Shown: in pieces, positions 34,739 through 43,699 of the stretch
Position numbering within the stretch: the stretch's first letter is position 1
Layout: the number at the start of each line of letters is the position of its first letter
Source: an uncultured Pseudophaeobacter sp.
GTDB taxonomy: Bacteria > Pseudomonadota > Alphaproteobacteria > Rhodobacterales > Rhodobacteraceae
Direction of reading: 5' to 3'
Assembly (NCBI GenBank): GCA_905479575.1
Contig: CAJQNB010000017.1
Location: 186,001 to 250,000, forward strand
DNA length: 64,000 nt
Made by a program: the position numbers and the translations under genes
The notes under the pieces: generated by a model
What the model saw: the letters and a program-made list of their open reading frames with translations, nothing else
What the model was told of the DNA's origin: nothing
The model's database searches: none

Positions 34739-36601
34739 ATGCTTACAAATCTACTCTTTGGTCAGGTGCGCTCAGGCGCTGCAGACCCAGTTGGCGCCAA
34801 GGCGGCAGAAGGCCCGCAGCGGCAGCAAGCAAATCGCAGCTTTTCCGACCACCTGGACGATCGTGCCAGACAGCAAGAGACGAGATCGGCGGCGGAAAGA
34901 GATCGCTCGGTTCGGGCGGAGAAGGCAGAAGAGCAGCGGGAAGCAAAAGAGCGATCCAAAGCAGTTGACCAGAACGGCTCCAATGCCGGTAAATCAACTG
35001 CAGCTGAGAGCGCGGATGCACCTGACCCCAAAGACGGGGTGAAAACCGCCGAAACCGCTGTAGATTCGGACGCGATCGAAGGCAATATTCCCCAGCAAAC
35101 TGAAGAATTTACCGAAGGCGCTGCTGCAGAGGGCTCTGAGGCTGATGCAACAGACGGTGACACTGAAGCTGAGACTGCAATGGTGGCTGGTGAAACAGAG
35201 AGCGCGGCGCAGGGGGCAGAGGTGCCGCCTTTGGGCCTGCGCCAAGACGCTGACCTGAAACCAACCACTGCAAGCGCCTCAGCAGATCCTGAGACGGCTG
35301 GAAAGACCGGCAAGACTGCACCTGTTGCCAATGCGCCTGTTACCAATGCAGCGGCCGCTATCGCGGGTGGTGAAGGCGATGATGTCACCGCGCAGGTGAC
35401 ACTGGCAGAGGCCGCTCCCGAATCGATGACTGAGGCTGTTGAGGGCGAGGCGGTAAATGTTAGCCGCACGTCTGCTCAGCCAGCCGCCGCCGGCCTGGCT
35501 GCTGCGACGACAGCACAGACATCGACTGCCGCACAGAAAAGCTCCACCCAGGCGGTAGCGGCACAGACCCAAAGCCCAGCCGATGCTGTGGACGCGGGTC
35601 AGGCTGCAAAACCGGACCAGGCGCAGAGTGATACGCCAGAGGTCGCATCCACAGTACTGGCCGGTGCCCGGTCTCAGGATGGCGCTCTTCGTCCAGGCGA
35701 TTCGCGTACCACCACAGGCAAATCGACACCTATGCCACAAACCGCCGGGGCGAAGGAGGCCAAGGCCGCGCAGGTGGATGAGCCCGCCGCAGAGACCAAA
35801 GCCGAGACTTCGCAGCGGGAAACAACTGGAAAATCCGCGAGCTCCGGTGAGGTTCTGGCAGCCGTTGCGGGGCAAACCCGCACCGCAGCTCCCACTGAAC
35901 CGGGCCGCCGCGCAGAAGGCCGCGCACGCGAATCACGTGAAGCGCAGGCCGTGGTTTCTGGAAATGCGAGTGCCACTCCAGCCACCAAACCGACAGCCGC
36001 AGCTGTGCAGATCAGCGCTGTTCAACAGGCCTTTACGGCCCAGATGCTTGCCGGGGATGCCGCAGCTAAGGGCGGGCAGAGTGCTGATTCGCCACTGCTG
36101 AGCTTTGAAACCCCGTCGAATTTGCCGGGCCTGTCACAGCTGCTGACCGAAGCCGTTTTTCAGCCCGGAACTGTGCATCGACCTGAAACCCCACGCCTGG
36201 TTGCGGCGCAGCTGGCCCAGGCTTTTGTTGCCAAGGGGGAGCGCAACGTTGATGTGGCGCTGAACCCAGAGGAACTGGGTCGGGTCAAGATGCGGGTCTC
36301 CACCAGCGAAACTGGCATTACCGTGGTCATCCAGACCGAGCGTGCTGAAACTGGCGACCTGATGCGCCGCCATATCAACGAGCTGGCGGATGAGTTCCGA
36401 AAAATGGGTTTTGAAACGGTTTCCTTCGAATTCAACGGTGGTGGCGCCTCGGGCGGTCACACCAGTAGCGAAGGCGATAGCAAATCCGGGCCGGGCGGAT
36501 CCGGTACAACTGAAATGGACGACCTGTCTGCAACTGAGCTTGCAGAAAAACAGGTACAACATCTCCGGCTGGGAAATGCCGGCGTGGACATGAGGGTCTA
36601 A
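34739..36601 (+). CDS. fliK: Flagellar hook-length control protein FliK
   Basis: A 620-residue secreted ruler protein that sets hook length and switches export specificity. Residues 20-440 are low-complexity, Ala/Thr/Glu-rich and probably disordered. The conserved C-terminal domain begins near residue 500 with VDVALNPEELGRVKMRVSTS, then EFRKMGFETVSFEFNGGG. It is longer than enterobacterial FliK (about 405), which is usual for roseobacters. The ATG has only a weak GGA upstream. flgD follows after 3 bases. Confidence 0.9.
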   Translation: MLTNLLFGQVRSGAADPVGAKAAEGPQRQQANRSFSDHLDDRARQQETRSAAERDRSVRAEKAEEQREAKERSKAVDQNGSNAGKSTAAESADAPDPKDGVKTAETAVDSDAIEGNIPQQTEEFTEGAAAEGSEADATDGDTEAETAMVAGETESAAQGAEVPPLGLRQDADLKPTTASASADPETAGKTGKTAPVANAPVTNAAAAIAGGEGDDVTAQVTLAEAAPESMTEAVEGEAVNVSRTSAQPAAAGLAAATTAQTSTAAQKSSTQAVAAQTQSPADAVDAGQAAKPDQAQSDTPEVASTVLAGARSQDGALRPGDSRTTTGKSTPMPQTAGAKEAKAAQVDEPAAETKAETSQRETTGKSASSGEVLAAVAGQTRTAAPTEPGRRAEGRARESREAQAVVSGNASATPATKPTAAAVQISAVQQAFTAQMLAGDAAAKGGQSADSPLLSFETPSNLPGLSQLLTEAVFQPGTVHRPETPRLVAAQLAQAFVAKGERNVDVALNPEELGRVKMRVSTSETGITVVIQTERAETGDLMRRHINELADEFRKMGFETVSFEFNGGGASGGHTSSEGDSKSGPGGSGTTEMDDLSATELAEKQVQHLRLGNAGVDMRV

Positions 36602-36604
36602 CTG

Positions 36605-37300
36605 ATGACAACCGAAGTTTCCGGCAACAACTATAACACCGCAACAACAAACAGTTCCGCCGCTGGTAGCGGTACCAACCTGACATCTGATTTTGACACC
36701 TTTATCAAGCTGTTGACGGCGCAGGCCAAATATCAGGATCCGACAGAGCCGATGGACAACACGGAATACGCCTCACAGCTTGCGGAATTCTCGATGGTTG
36801 AGCAGCAGGTTCTGACGAATGACAACCTTGGCTCGGCGCTGGAGCAGTTGGGACTGGGCAATATGGCGGCGCTGACCGGCTGGGTGGGCATGCAAGTGCG
36901 CGCAGCCACGGCGGCGAGTTTTGATGGCGTCAACTCGGTCAATGTGTCGCCCAACCCCGCAGCTGCGGCGGATGAGGTCACGCTGGTGGTGCGAAATGCC
37001 GATGGTGACGAGGTCAACCGCATTGAGCTGCCGGTGAGCGCGGAGCCCTATGATTGGGATGGAACCGATTTCAGCGGTGATATGGCCCCGGCCGGGGACT
37101 ATACCTTTATCGTTGAGAGCTCGGTGGATGGTGAGGTTGTCCTGTCAGAGATGGCGGAAGTTTACACCACCGTTCAGGAAACCCAACTGGCAGGCAGTGA
37201 TGTGGTCTTGATCAACGAGACCGGGTTTGCGATTCTGGCAACCTCTGTGACCGCGTTGCGGGATCCAAGCGCAGAAACACCTGCGCCAGAAGAGGCTTGA
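36605..37300 (+). CDS. flgD: Flagellar hook-capping protein FlgD
   Basis: A 231-residue scaffold protein that caps the growing hook. The N-terminal signature LTSDFDTFIKLLTAQAKYQD and DPTEPMDNTEYASQLAEFSM (residues about 25-62) is standard; the rest folds as fibronectin-like and Tudor-like domains, with YDWDGTDFSGDMAPAGDYTF typical. It is 3 bases after fliK and is the last flagellar gene on this side; flgE is not next to it. Confidence 0.95.
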   Translation: MTTEVSGNNYNTATTNSSAAGSGTNLTSDFDTFIKLLTAQAKYQDPTEPMDNTEYASQLAEFSMVEQQVLTNDNLGSALEQLGLGNMAALTGWVGMQVRAATAASFDGVNSVNVSPNPAAAADEVTLVVRNADGDEVNRIELPVSAEPYDWDGTDFSGDMAPAGDYTFIVESSVDGEVVLSEMAEVYTTVQETQLAGSDVVLINETGFAILATSVTALRDPSAETPAPEEA

Positions 37301-37328
37301 TTCAGCGGGCGTCGCGAGGTCTAGAGAG

Positions 37329-37354
37329 GGTGCCCTGCGGTTAAACGGGGCACC
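37329..37354 (+). terminator. Hairpin after flgD
   Basis: GGTGCCC (37329-37335) pairs with GGGCACC (37348-37354), 28 bases past flgD. No T run is present. It marks the end of the flagellar block. Confidence 0.5.
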
Positions 37355-37449
37355 GACCGGAGTATGATGCCCTGCAAGGCCTGGATATAGATTTTGACCA
37401 GCGGTTTTTTCGATCGCTCACGGCGCAGGGGCTAGATGTCTCTGCGCCC

Positions 37450-38247
37450 TTGCCGTTGCAGGGGGGGCGCTCTAACCGGGTCTGGCGCTGTGGCGACAGG
37501 GTGGTAAAGCTCTATCAGCGTCAGCATGACAATCCGCTGTTTGCCAATGATCCCGCTCGGGAAGCCGCCGCGCTTGTGGCTCTTGCCGGAACTGGCATGG
37601 TGCCTGTCCTGTTGGGGGCGGGGCGCTTTGAAGGCCATGACTGGCTGATCTATGGTCATATCACCGGAGCGCCCTGGCAGCGCGACAGCGGCCATGCTGC
37701 CCAGCTTTTGGGTCGGTTGCATGACCAACCTGAATTCAGCGGCTTGCCGCGCGGCGTCAATGGCAGCGCCGCGCTGGAGGCGCAGGGGGATGCGATTCTC
37801 AACCGGTGCACCGCAGACCCCGATCGTGTGGCAGAGCTGCGGGCACTGCGCCCCATCGGTCAGGTGCCACCTTTGCCGCTGCTGTCGCTGATCCACGGGG
37901 ATCCGGTGCCGGGAAACCTATTGGCGCATGATGGCACGCTGACCCTGATCGACTGGCAATGCCCGCAAATGGGCGACCCAAGCGAGGATCTGGCGCTGTT
38001 TTTGTCACCAGCCATGCAGGTGCTGTACCGGGGCGCTGCGCTGTCACCGGCTGAAGAGGAGGCCTTTCTTGCGGCCTATCCTGATACCGGGGTCGTGGGG
38101 CGCTACCTGTCGTTAAAGCCTTGGTTTCACTGGCGTATGGCGGCGTATTGCCTGTGGCGCTGCGCGGATGGAAACCCGGTGGACCAGCACGCGTTTGAGC
38201 TGGAACGGGCGGCCATGGATCAATCCTGCATTCCCAACAGAGCATAG
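37450..38247 (+). CDS. Aminoglycoside phosphotransferase-fold kinase-like protein
   Basis: A protein kinase/choline-kinase fold protein (APH family). The Gly-rich loop GGRSNRVWRCGDRVVKLYQR is at the N terminus, the catalytic loop LSLIHGDPVPGNLL has His-x-Asp and a downstream Asn, and LIDWQCPQMGDPSEDLALF holds the metal-binding Asp. The substrate is unknown. The start is uncertain: TTG 37450 gives 265 residues, but open frame continues 35 codons upstream without ATG, GTG or TTG and looks coding-like, so a CTG start or a missing N-terminal segment is possible. Its 3' end overlaps the convergent oxidase by 28 bases. Confidence 0.78.
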   Translation: MPLQGGRSNRVWRCGDRVVKLYQRQHDNPLFANDPAREAAALVALAGTGMVPVLLGAGRFEGHDWLIYGHITGAPWQRDSGHAAQLLGRLHDQPEFSGLPRGVNGSAALEAQGDAILNRCTADPDRVAELRALRPIGQVPPLPLLSLIHGDPVPGNLLAHDGTLTLIDWQCPQMGDPSEDLALFLSPAMQVLYRGAALSPAEEEAFLAAYPDTGVVGRYLSLKPWFHWRMAAYCLWRCADGNPVDQHAFELERAAMDQSCIPNRA

Positions 38248-39539
38248 GCTGGTGGCATGACGATGCGGCGGGCGCGGCCAAAGGGAAACCGGGCCATGCC
38301 CTGCATAACCGGCGAATAGGGCAGATCAGGCGCGCGGCCCTGTACCAGATCCGCCAGCAACCGCCCGGCATAACTGCCCATGGCGACGCCATTACCGTGA
38401 TAGCACAGCCCCGCAAACATCCCCGGAGTATCGGGAACCGGCCCAACAAAGGGCACAAGGTTGCGCGACATGCAGACCATCCCGGACCAGAAATGGGTGC
38501 CTTCTACGCCACGCCAGGCCGGAAACATGGTCTCAAAATGCTTGCGCAGAAGTCGGCGAATAGAGGCCTCTGCACGGGGCGAGGCAAACAGCCCGCCGCG
38601 CATACCAAACAGGAACCTACGGTCCGGCATCAGGCGGAAATAGTGCAGCAGGTTGCGGGTGTCATAGGCCATCTGATCGCTGAACCAACCCTGTGCCTGC
38701 AACTCGTCATCCGTCAAAGGGCGGGTGACCATGACGCTTGATTGCGCGGGCAGATACCGACCTGACAGCCATTTTGGCAGACCGTCCCAAGAGTAGCCAT
38801 TGGTGGCAATGATCACTTGTTTGGCGCGAACTTGCCCACCAGGGGTGGTTAGGAGATGCCCGTCGGACGCGGCGGTCAGGCGGGTTACGGGGCTGTTTTG
38901 GAAAAGACTGGCACCTGCGTTTTCAGCGGCGCGGGCAATGCCAAACAGATACTTGCGCGGGTTGAGGCCAAACCCAACAGGTGCTGTCAGGGCGCCAAAG
39001 AAGGTTCCGTTCAGACCCTGATCTGCGAGCGCGTCTTGTTCCAGAAGATGCGCGGTGCCGCCCGCCGCGGTGATTTCCTCGGCTTCGCGACGCAGGGCGG
39101 CCATGGCGCGCGGGCTGTGCGCCATCCGGGTTTCCCCCTTGGAATGGGTGTCTGCGGCGATCTCGTGGCGGTCCAGCAGGCCGCGTACCAGATCAATGGC
39201 GGCCAGCTCTGCCTCCATATAGGTTCTGGTGGCTTCATCGCCGAACTTGCGCTGCATGGCGCTGCCCGACAGCATGGTACCGCCCAGGCAACAAAAGCCG
39301 CCGTTGCGCCCGGAGGCGCCCCAGCCGGGGGTTTCCGCCTCCAGTACGGCCACGCGGGTGCCACTTTCTGCCAGATGCAGCGCAGCTGACATTCCGGTAA
39401 AGCCACCACCGATGACTGCCACGTCAACCTGCATCTCTCCGGCCTGCTGAGGCCAGAGAGGGGCGGCTATGGTCTCATCCCACCAGCAATTTTCGCGGGG
39501 GCCGGGACCATAGGCATAGGCGGAAAAGATTCGCCGCAT
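38220..39539 (-). CDS. FAD-dependent amine oxidase, PuuB-like
   Basis: A 439-residue DAO-fold flavoprotein. The Rossmann motif VDVAVIGGGFTGMSAALHLA is at residues about 38-57, followed by VLEAETPGWGASGRNGGFC, where the family's flavin-contacting Gly-Ala-Ser-Gly-Arg-Asn-Gly motif lies. The C terminus has YHGNGVAMGSYAGRLLADLV. The closest match by eye is gamma-glutamylputrescine oxidase PuuB. It is the last gene of the leftward polyamine ABC operon and overlaps the permease by one base, which supports an amine substrate. No PuuA or PuuC partner is in the window. Confidence 0.85.
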   Translation of the reverse strand: MRRIFSAYAYGPGPRENCWWDETIAAPLWPQQAGEMQVDVAVIGGGFTGMSAALHLAESGTRVAVLEAETPGWGASGRNGGFCCLGGTMLSGSAMQRKFGDEATRTYMEAELAAIDLVRGLLDRHEIAADTHSKGETRMAHSPRAMAALRREAEEITAAGGTAHLLEQDALADQGLNGTFFGALTAPVGFGLNPRKYLFGIARAAENAGASLFQNSPVTRLTAASDGHLLTTPGGQVRAKQVIIATNGYSWDGLPKWLSGRYLPAQSSVMVTRPLTDDELQAQGWFSDQMAYDTRNLLHYFRLMPDRRFLFGMRGGLFASPRAEASIRRLLRKHFETMFPAWRGVEGTHFWSGMVCMSRNLVPFVGPVPDTPGMFAGLCYHGNGVAMGSYAGRLLADLVQGRAPDLPYSPVMQGMARFPFGRARRIVMPPAYALLGMQD

Positions 39540-40354
39540 CAGCTGCGCTCCGCGGCATTTTCATCGCGTTTTTGCCGCACGATCTGGCGTTTGTTCACCA
39601 GCGAGGCGGTAAGGACGCCAATGGTGACAATCGCGATCATCAGGGTCGAAAGCGCATTGATTTCAGGAGACACCCCAAGGCGCACCGCCGAGTAGATCTT
39701 GATCGGCAGGGTTGTGGCCGCAGGTCCCGAGGTGAAGGAGGCGATAACCAGATCGTCCAGCGACAGGGTAAAGGCCAGGAGCCAGCCCGACACCACCGCA
39801 GGCGCGATAATTGGCAGGGTGACCAAGCGAAAGGCCTCGGCGGGGGAACAGCCCAGATCCAGCGCGGCCTCTTCCAGCGACCTGTCAAAGGTCACCAGCC
39901 GTGAAGAGACCACCACTGAGACATAGCACATGGAAAATGTCGTATGGGCCAGCACGATGGTCAGCACACCGCGATCCAACCCAATGCCGATGAACAGCAA
40001 AAGCAGCGATAGGCCGGTGATGACTTCGGGCATCACCAGGGGGGCGTAGATCATCCCTGAAAACAGGGTACGCCCCATAAACCGTCCGCCACGCACCAGA
40101 ACATAGGCGGCCATGGTGCCCAGAACCGTTGCGATTGTTGACGAGACCACCGCGACTTTGATCGTCACCCATGCGGCGTTGAGAAAGGCCTCGTTCTGCA
40201 TCAGCTCGCCGTACCATTTGGTCGAGAACCCCGCCCAGACGGTGACCAGTTTGCTTTCGTTGAAACTGTAGATCACCAGAATCAGCATCGGCACATAGAG
40301 GAAGGCAAAGCCAAGCGTCAGCGAGACCGTATTGAACCAACTCATGCGTTTCAT
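39539..40354 (-). CDS. Polyamine ABC transporter permease (PotC/PotI-like)
   Basis: A 271-residue inner-membrane permease with six membrane segments and the EAA loop ALDLGCSPAEAFRLVTLPII (residues about 178-197), the contact site for the ATPase. ATG 40354 overlaps the stop of the other permease as ATGA; an upstream in-frame extension of 43 codons falls inside that gene. With PotB-, PotA- and PotF-like partners it makes a complete importer. Putrescine or spermidine uptake is suggested by the family and neighbours. Confidence 0.93.
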   Translation of the reverse strand: MKRMSWFNTVSLTLGFAFLYVPMLILVIYSFNESKLVTVWAGFSTKWYGELMQNEAFLNAAWVTIKVAVVSSTIATVLGTMAAYVLVRGGRFMGRTLFSGMIYAPLVMPEVITGLSLLLLFIGIGLDRGVLTIVLAHTTFSMCYVSVVVSSRLVTFDRSLEEAALDLGCSPAEAFRLVTLPIIAPAVVSGWLLAFTLSLDDLVIASFTSGPAATTLPIKIYSAVRLGVSPEINALSTLMIAIVTIGVLTASLVNKRQIVRQKRDENAAERS

Positions 40355-41232
40355 TGTTCGGCCTCCTGCTGTTTTTGCTGATTGCGCTGGAACAGCACGA
40401 TGGGAATGATCAAGAGCAGCAACAGCACAACTGCCACTGCAGATGCCACGGGCCAGTCGCGGTTGGAGAAGAACTCTTCCCACAGGACCTTACCGATCAT
40501 CAGCGTGTCAGATCCGCCCAGCAGCGATGGAATGACGAATTCGCCCAGCACCGGGATGAAGACCAGAAAACAGCCGGCGATGATGCCGTTTTTCGACAGC
40601 GGAATGGTCACCAACCAAAAGGCCGACAAGCGCGAGCAGCCCAGATCCTCGGCGGCTTCAATCAGCGATTCGTCCAGCCGTTCAAGGGCGGCATAGATTG
40701 GCAGGATCATAAAGGGCAGATAGGTGTAAACGATACCGATATAGACGGCGGTATTGGTGTTGAGGATGGTGAGCGGTTCGGAAATCACCCCGGTCCACAG
40801 CAAGAACTGATTGAGAAAGCCTTCGTTCGACAGGATACCCATCCAAGCATAAACCCGGATCAGGAAGCTGGTCCAGAACGGCAGAATCACCAACATCATC
40901 AAGGTTGCACGCCATTCTTCGGGCGCGCGTGCCATGGCATAGGCCATCGGATAGCCAACCAAGAGCGTCAGCGTGGTCGAGATCAGGGCGATCTTTAGCG
41001 AGCTGAGATAGGCTTTCCAATACAGATCATCCTGGGTCAACCAGGCGAAGTTTTCAAAATCCAGCTCGGAGAGGAAGGCCCAGATGCCGGTCGCCCAATC
41101 AAAATGAGGCGTATAGGGCGGACGGGCCAGGGCCACATCGGAAAGCGAGATCTTAAACACGATGACAAAGGGCACCAAAAACAGCGCCAAGAGCCAGAGA
41201 TACGGGACAGCGATCAGGGTAAAGCGGCGCAT
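40351..41232 (-). CDS. Polyamine ABC transporter permease (PotB/PotH-like)
   Basis: A 293-residue permease with six membrane segments and the EAA loop AAEDLGCSRLSAFWLVTIPL. SSLKIALISTTLTLLVGYPM begins the conserved permease core. Its ATG shares one base with the stop of the ATPase gene, and its own stop overlaps the PotC-like start by four bases, so the three are translationally coupled. It is the partner of the 39539-40354 permease. Confidence 0.93.
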   Translation of the reverse strand: MRRFTLIAVPYLWLLALFLVPFVIVFKISLSDVALARPPYTPHFDWATGIWAFLSELDFENFAWLTQDDLYWKAYLSSLKIALISTTLTLLVGYPMAYAMARAPEEWRATLMMLVILPFWTSFLIRVYAWMGILSNEGFLNQFLLWTGVISEPLTILNTNTAVYIGIVYTYLPFMILPIYAALERLDESLIEAAEDLGCSRLSAFWLVTIPLSKNGIIAGCFLVFIPVLGEFVIPSLLGGSDTLMIGKVLWEEFFSNRDWPVASAVAVVLLLLLIIPIVLFQRNQQKQQEAEQ

Positions 41233-42359
41233 TATTCAGCCAACAGAACGCCTGCCGTGGCGGTCCAGGACAGCCAGACAGTGTCTTCCCAAGTGAAAGC
41301 ACGACGTGAAATGCGGCGGGTGTTGGCGCTTTGCGCCTTGATCACCGCGCCAGAAGGCAGTTCGACATGATAGGTGGAGATATTGCCGAGATACGCGATA
41401 TCGAGGATCTTTCCCTCCACCGCATTATCGACATCATTGGGTTTGTCAGAAGTAATGGTGACTTTCTCTGGGCGTATCGCCAGATGACAGGGCTGACCGT
41501 CGGAGAAAGGGTTTGGCGATTTGACATTCAGGGGCGCTTGCCCGTCCTTCCAGGCAATTGAATAGCTGTCTTCGCCATTTGGGGTGGCGGTCCCGCCGAT
41601 GATGTTCACCTCGCCGATGAAATCAGCAACATAGACCGAATTGGGCGTTTCATAGATACGGTCCGGGGTCGCGACCTGGATGATCCTGCCGTTGTCCATT
41701 ACCGCGACGCGGCTGGCGACGGTCATCGCCTCTTCCTGGTCATGGGTCACAATGACAAAGGTGGTGCCGGTCTTTTCCTGAATATCCATCAGCTCAAACT
41801 GGGTGTCCTGACGCAGCTTTTTGTCTAACGCACCCAGGGGTTCATCCAGCAGCAGAAGTTTGGGCTTTTTGGCAAGTGAGCGTGCCAGAGCAACCCGCTG
41901 ACGCTGACCACCCGATATTTGGTGCGGCTTGCGGCTGGCAAATTTCTCCAGCCGGGTCAGGCGCAGCATTTCGTCCACTCGGTTGCTGATCTCGGGCTTG
42001 GCCATGCCTTCGCGCTTCAGGCCAAAGGCGATGTTTTCCCAGATGCTCAGATGCGGGAACAGCGCGTAGGACTGAAACATCATATTGGTGGCGCGCTTGT
42101 TCGGAGGCACTGGCGCCATGTCTTGACCGGCCAGAAAGATCTTTCCCTCAGAGGGGGTTTCAAACCCGGCAAGCATCCGCATCATGGTGGTCTTGCCGCA
42201 GCCCGATGGGCCCAAAAGCGCAAAGAACTCTTTCTCATAGATGCCGATGGTCAGGTCGTCGATCGCCGTGAAATCACCAAATCGTTTTGTGACGTTCTGG
42301 AACTGGATCAAAGGCTTGGCCTCTGGATCGTTCCAGGGTTCGAATACAGGAATGGTCAA
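41232..42359 (-). CDS. Polyamine ABC transporter ATPase (PotA/PotG-like)
   Basis: A 375-residue ABC ATPase. Walker A GPSGCGKTT is at residues 50-58, the signature is ISGGQRQRVALARSLAKK, Walker B is KLLLLDEPLGALDK, and a C-terminal TOBE domain follows. I start at TTG 42359, where GGGGGA lies 6 bases upstream and the length equals PotA; an in-frame TTG at 42464 would add 35 residues of no family likeness. Start uncertain. It energises uptake by the two permeases downstream. Confidence 0.9.
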   Translation of the reverse strand: MTIPVFEPWNDPEAKPLIQFQNVTKRFGDFTAIDDLTIGIYEKEFFALLGPSGCGKTTMMRMLAGFETPSEGKIFLAGQDMAPVPPNKRATNMMFQSYALFPHLSIWENIAFGLKREGMAKPEISNRVDEMLRLTRLEKFASRKPHQISGGQRQRVALARSLAKKPKLLLLDEPLGALDKKLRQDTQFELMDIQEKTGTTFVIVTHDQEEAMTVASRVAVMDNGRIIQVATPDRIYETPNSVYVADFIGEVNIIGGTATPNGEDSYSIAWKDGQAPLNVKSPNPFSDGQPCHLAIRPEKVTITSDKPNDVDNAVEGKILDIAYLGNISTYHVELPSGAVIKAQSANTRRISRRAFTWEDTVWLSWTATAGVLLAE

Positions 42360-42474
42360 GCTGCGTCCCCCGCAATTTCTGAAAACGCGGGCTGCAAGCT
42401 GCGCAATCAGAGGTTTGTCGCAATTAGGCAAAGGCAGGGCGCGCTGGGCGCCCCGCCGGATCAAGCGTCTGAGA

Positions 42475-43560
42475 TCAGGTGCCTGATTTGATTTTGGTCC
42501 ACATGCGGGTCACCACACGCTGTACCTTGGGGGCATAGGGGGTGGTGGTGAAGAGATTGGCCAGTGTATCCGCATCGGGGTAGATTGCCGGATCGCCGAT
42601 CACGTCTTCGGCCAGGAACTCTTGCGAGGCCATGTTGCCGTTGGCGTAATACACATAGTTCGATGCGGCCGCCATATTCTGCGGATCCATGATGAAGTTC
42701 AGGAAGGCATGCGCCGCATCCGGGTTTGGTGCATCAACTGGGATGGCCATCTGGTCAAACCACATCTGCGCGCCCTCGACGGCTGCATGATAGGCGATTT
42801 CGACGCCATTGTCGGCCTCAGCAGCGCGGTCGCGGGCCTGCAGCACGTCCCCGGACCAGCCAACAGCAACGCAGATATCGCCGTTCGCCAGACCATTGAT
42901 ATACTCGGACGAGTGGAATTTCTGGATATAGGGGCGAATGCCCATGAAGACGGCTTCGGCCTTGGCCAGCACCTCGGGGTCATGGCTGTTGGGGTCTTCG
43001 CCGATGTATTTCAGCGCGGCCGGGATCATTTCAGCAGGCGCATCCAGGAAGTGCACGCCGCATTCGCTCAGCTTTTCCATATTGGCGGGGTTAAAGACCA
43101 GCTCAAGCGAGTTGATCGGCGCATCCTCGCCCAGCAGTTCTTTGACTTTGCCGATGTTTACGCCGATGCCGGTGGTGCCCCACATGTAGTTGATGGAATA
43201 GGCATTGTCCGGGTCATATTGTTCGGTGCGGGTTTCCACGACATCCCACATGTTCTTGTGGTTGGGCAGCTTGGACATGTCCAGCTTTTGGAAAGACCCG
43301 GCGATAATCTGACGCTGCAGGAATGTGCCACTGGGCACCACAACGTCATACCCAGATCCACCGGCCAGCATTTTGGTTTCCAGCAGTTCATTGCTGTCAA
43401 AGACATCGTAGATCAGTTCGATACCGGTTTCAGTCTCGAACTTTTCCAGCAGTGCTTCATCAATATAGTCGGACCAGTTGTAGACGCGTACTTCGTCTGC
43501 CATGGCGACCGAGCCGAGCAAGGCGACGGCGGTGGTGGTTGTGAGCATTTTGAGTGTCAT
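42475..43560 (-). CDS. Polyamine-binding periplasmic protein (PotF/PotD-like)
   Basis: A 361-residue solute-binding protein. The signal peptide MTLKMLTTTTAVALLGSVAMA (21 residues) is followed by DEVRVYNWSDYIDEALLEKF, the PotF-type opening; DVVVPSGTFLQRQIIAG and DICVAVGWSGDVLQARDRA hold further ligand-pocket sequence. It is the first gene of the leftward operon, with a 139-base divergent spacer to a GntR gene. The ligand is a diamine or polyamine by family and context. Confidence 0.94.
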   Translation of the reverse strand: MTLKMLTTTTAVALLGSVAMADEVRVYNWSDYIDEALLEKFETETGIELIYDVFDSNELLETKMLAGGSGYDVVVPSGTFLQRQIIAGSFQKLDMSKLPNHKNMWDVVETRTEQYDPDNAYSINYMWGTTGIGVNIGKVKELLGEDAPINSLELVFNPANMEKLSECGVHFLDAPAEMIPAALKYIGEDPNSHDPEVLAKAEAVFMGIRPYIQKFHSSEYINGLANGDICVAVGWSGDVLQARDRAAEADNGVEIAYHAAVEGAQMWFDQMAIPVDAPNPDAAHAFLNFIMDPQNMAAASNYVYYANGNMASQEFLAEDVIGDPAIYPDADTLANLFTTTPYAPKVQRVVTRMWTKIKSGT

Positions 43561-43603
43561 GGAAATCTCCCTGTGGGTACCGGTGTGAGCCCGGCTGAAC
43601 TAG

Positions 43604-43612
43604 ATTTGATCA
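43604..43612. promoter_or_regulatory. ATTTGATCA motif, copy 1, potF/gntR intergenic
   Basis: A 9-mer centred on the dyad TTGATCAA, within a 19-base stretch (43602-43620) that matches copy 2 at 14 of 19 positions. It lies between the divergent PotF-like and GntR starts. Candidate GntR operator. Confidence 0.5.
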
Positions 43613-43699
43613 AGTTTTACCTCATTCGGCAATACTGTTTATGTTTCCACCGGGCAGAACTTCGTGCAAGCTGCTCAAAATTTAGGAGGATAATCGCAA

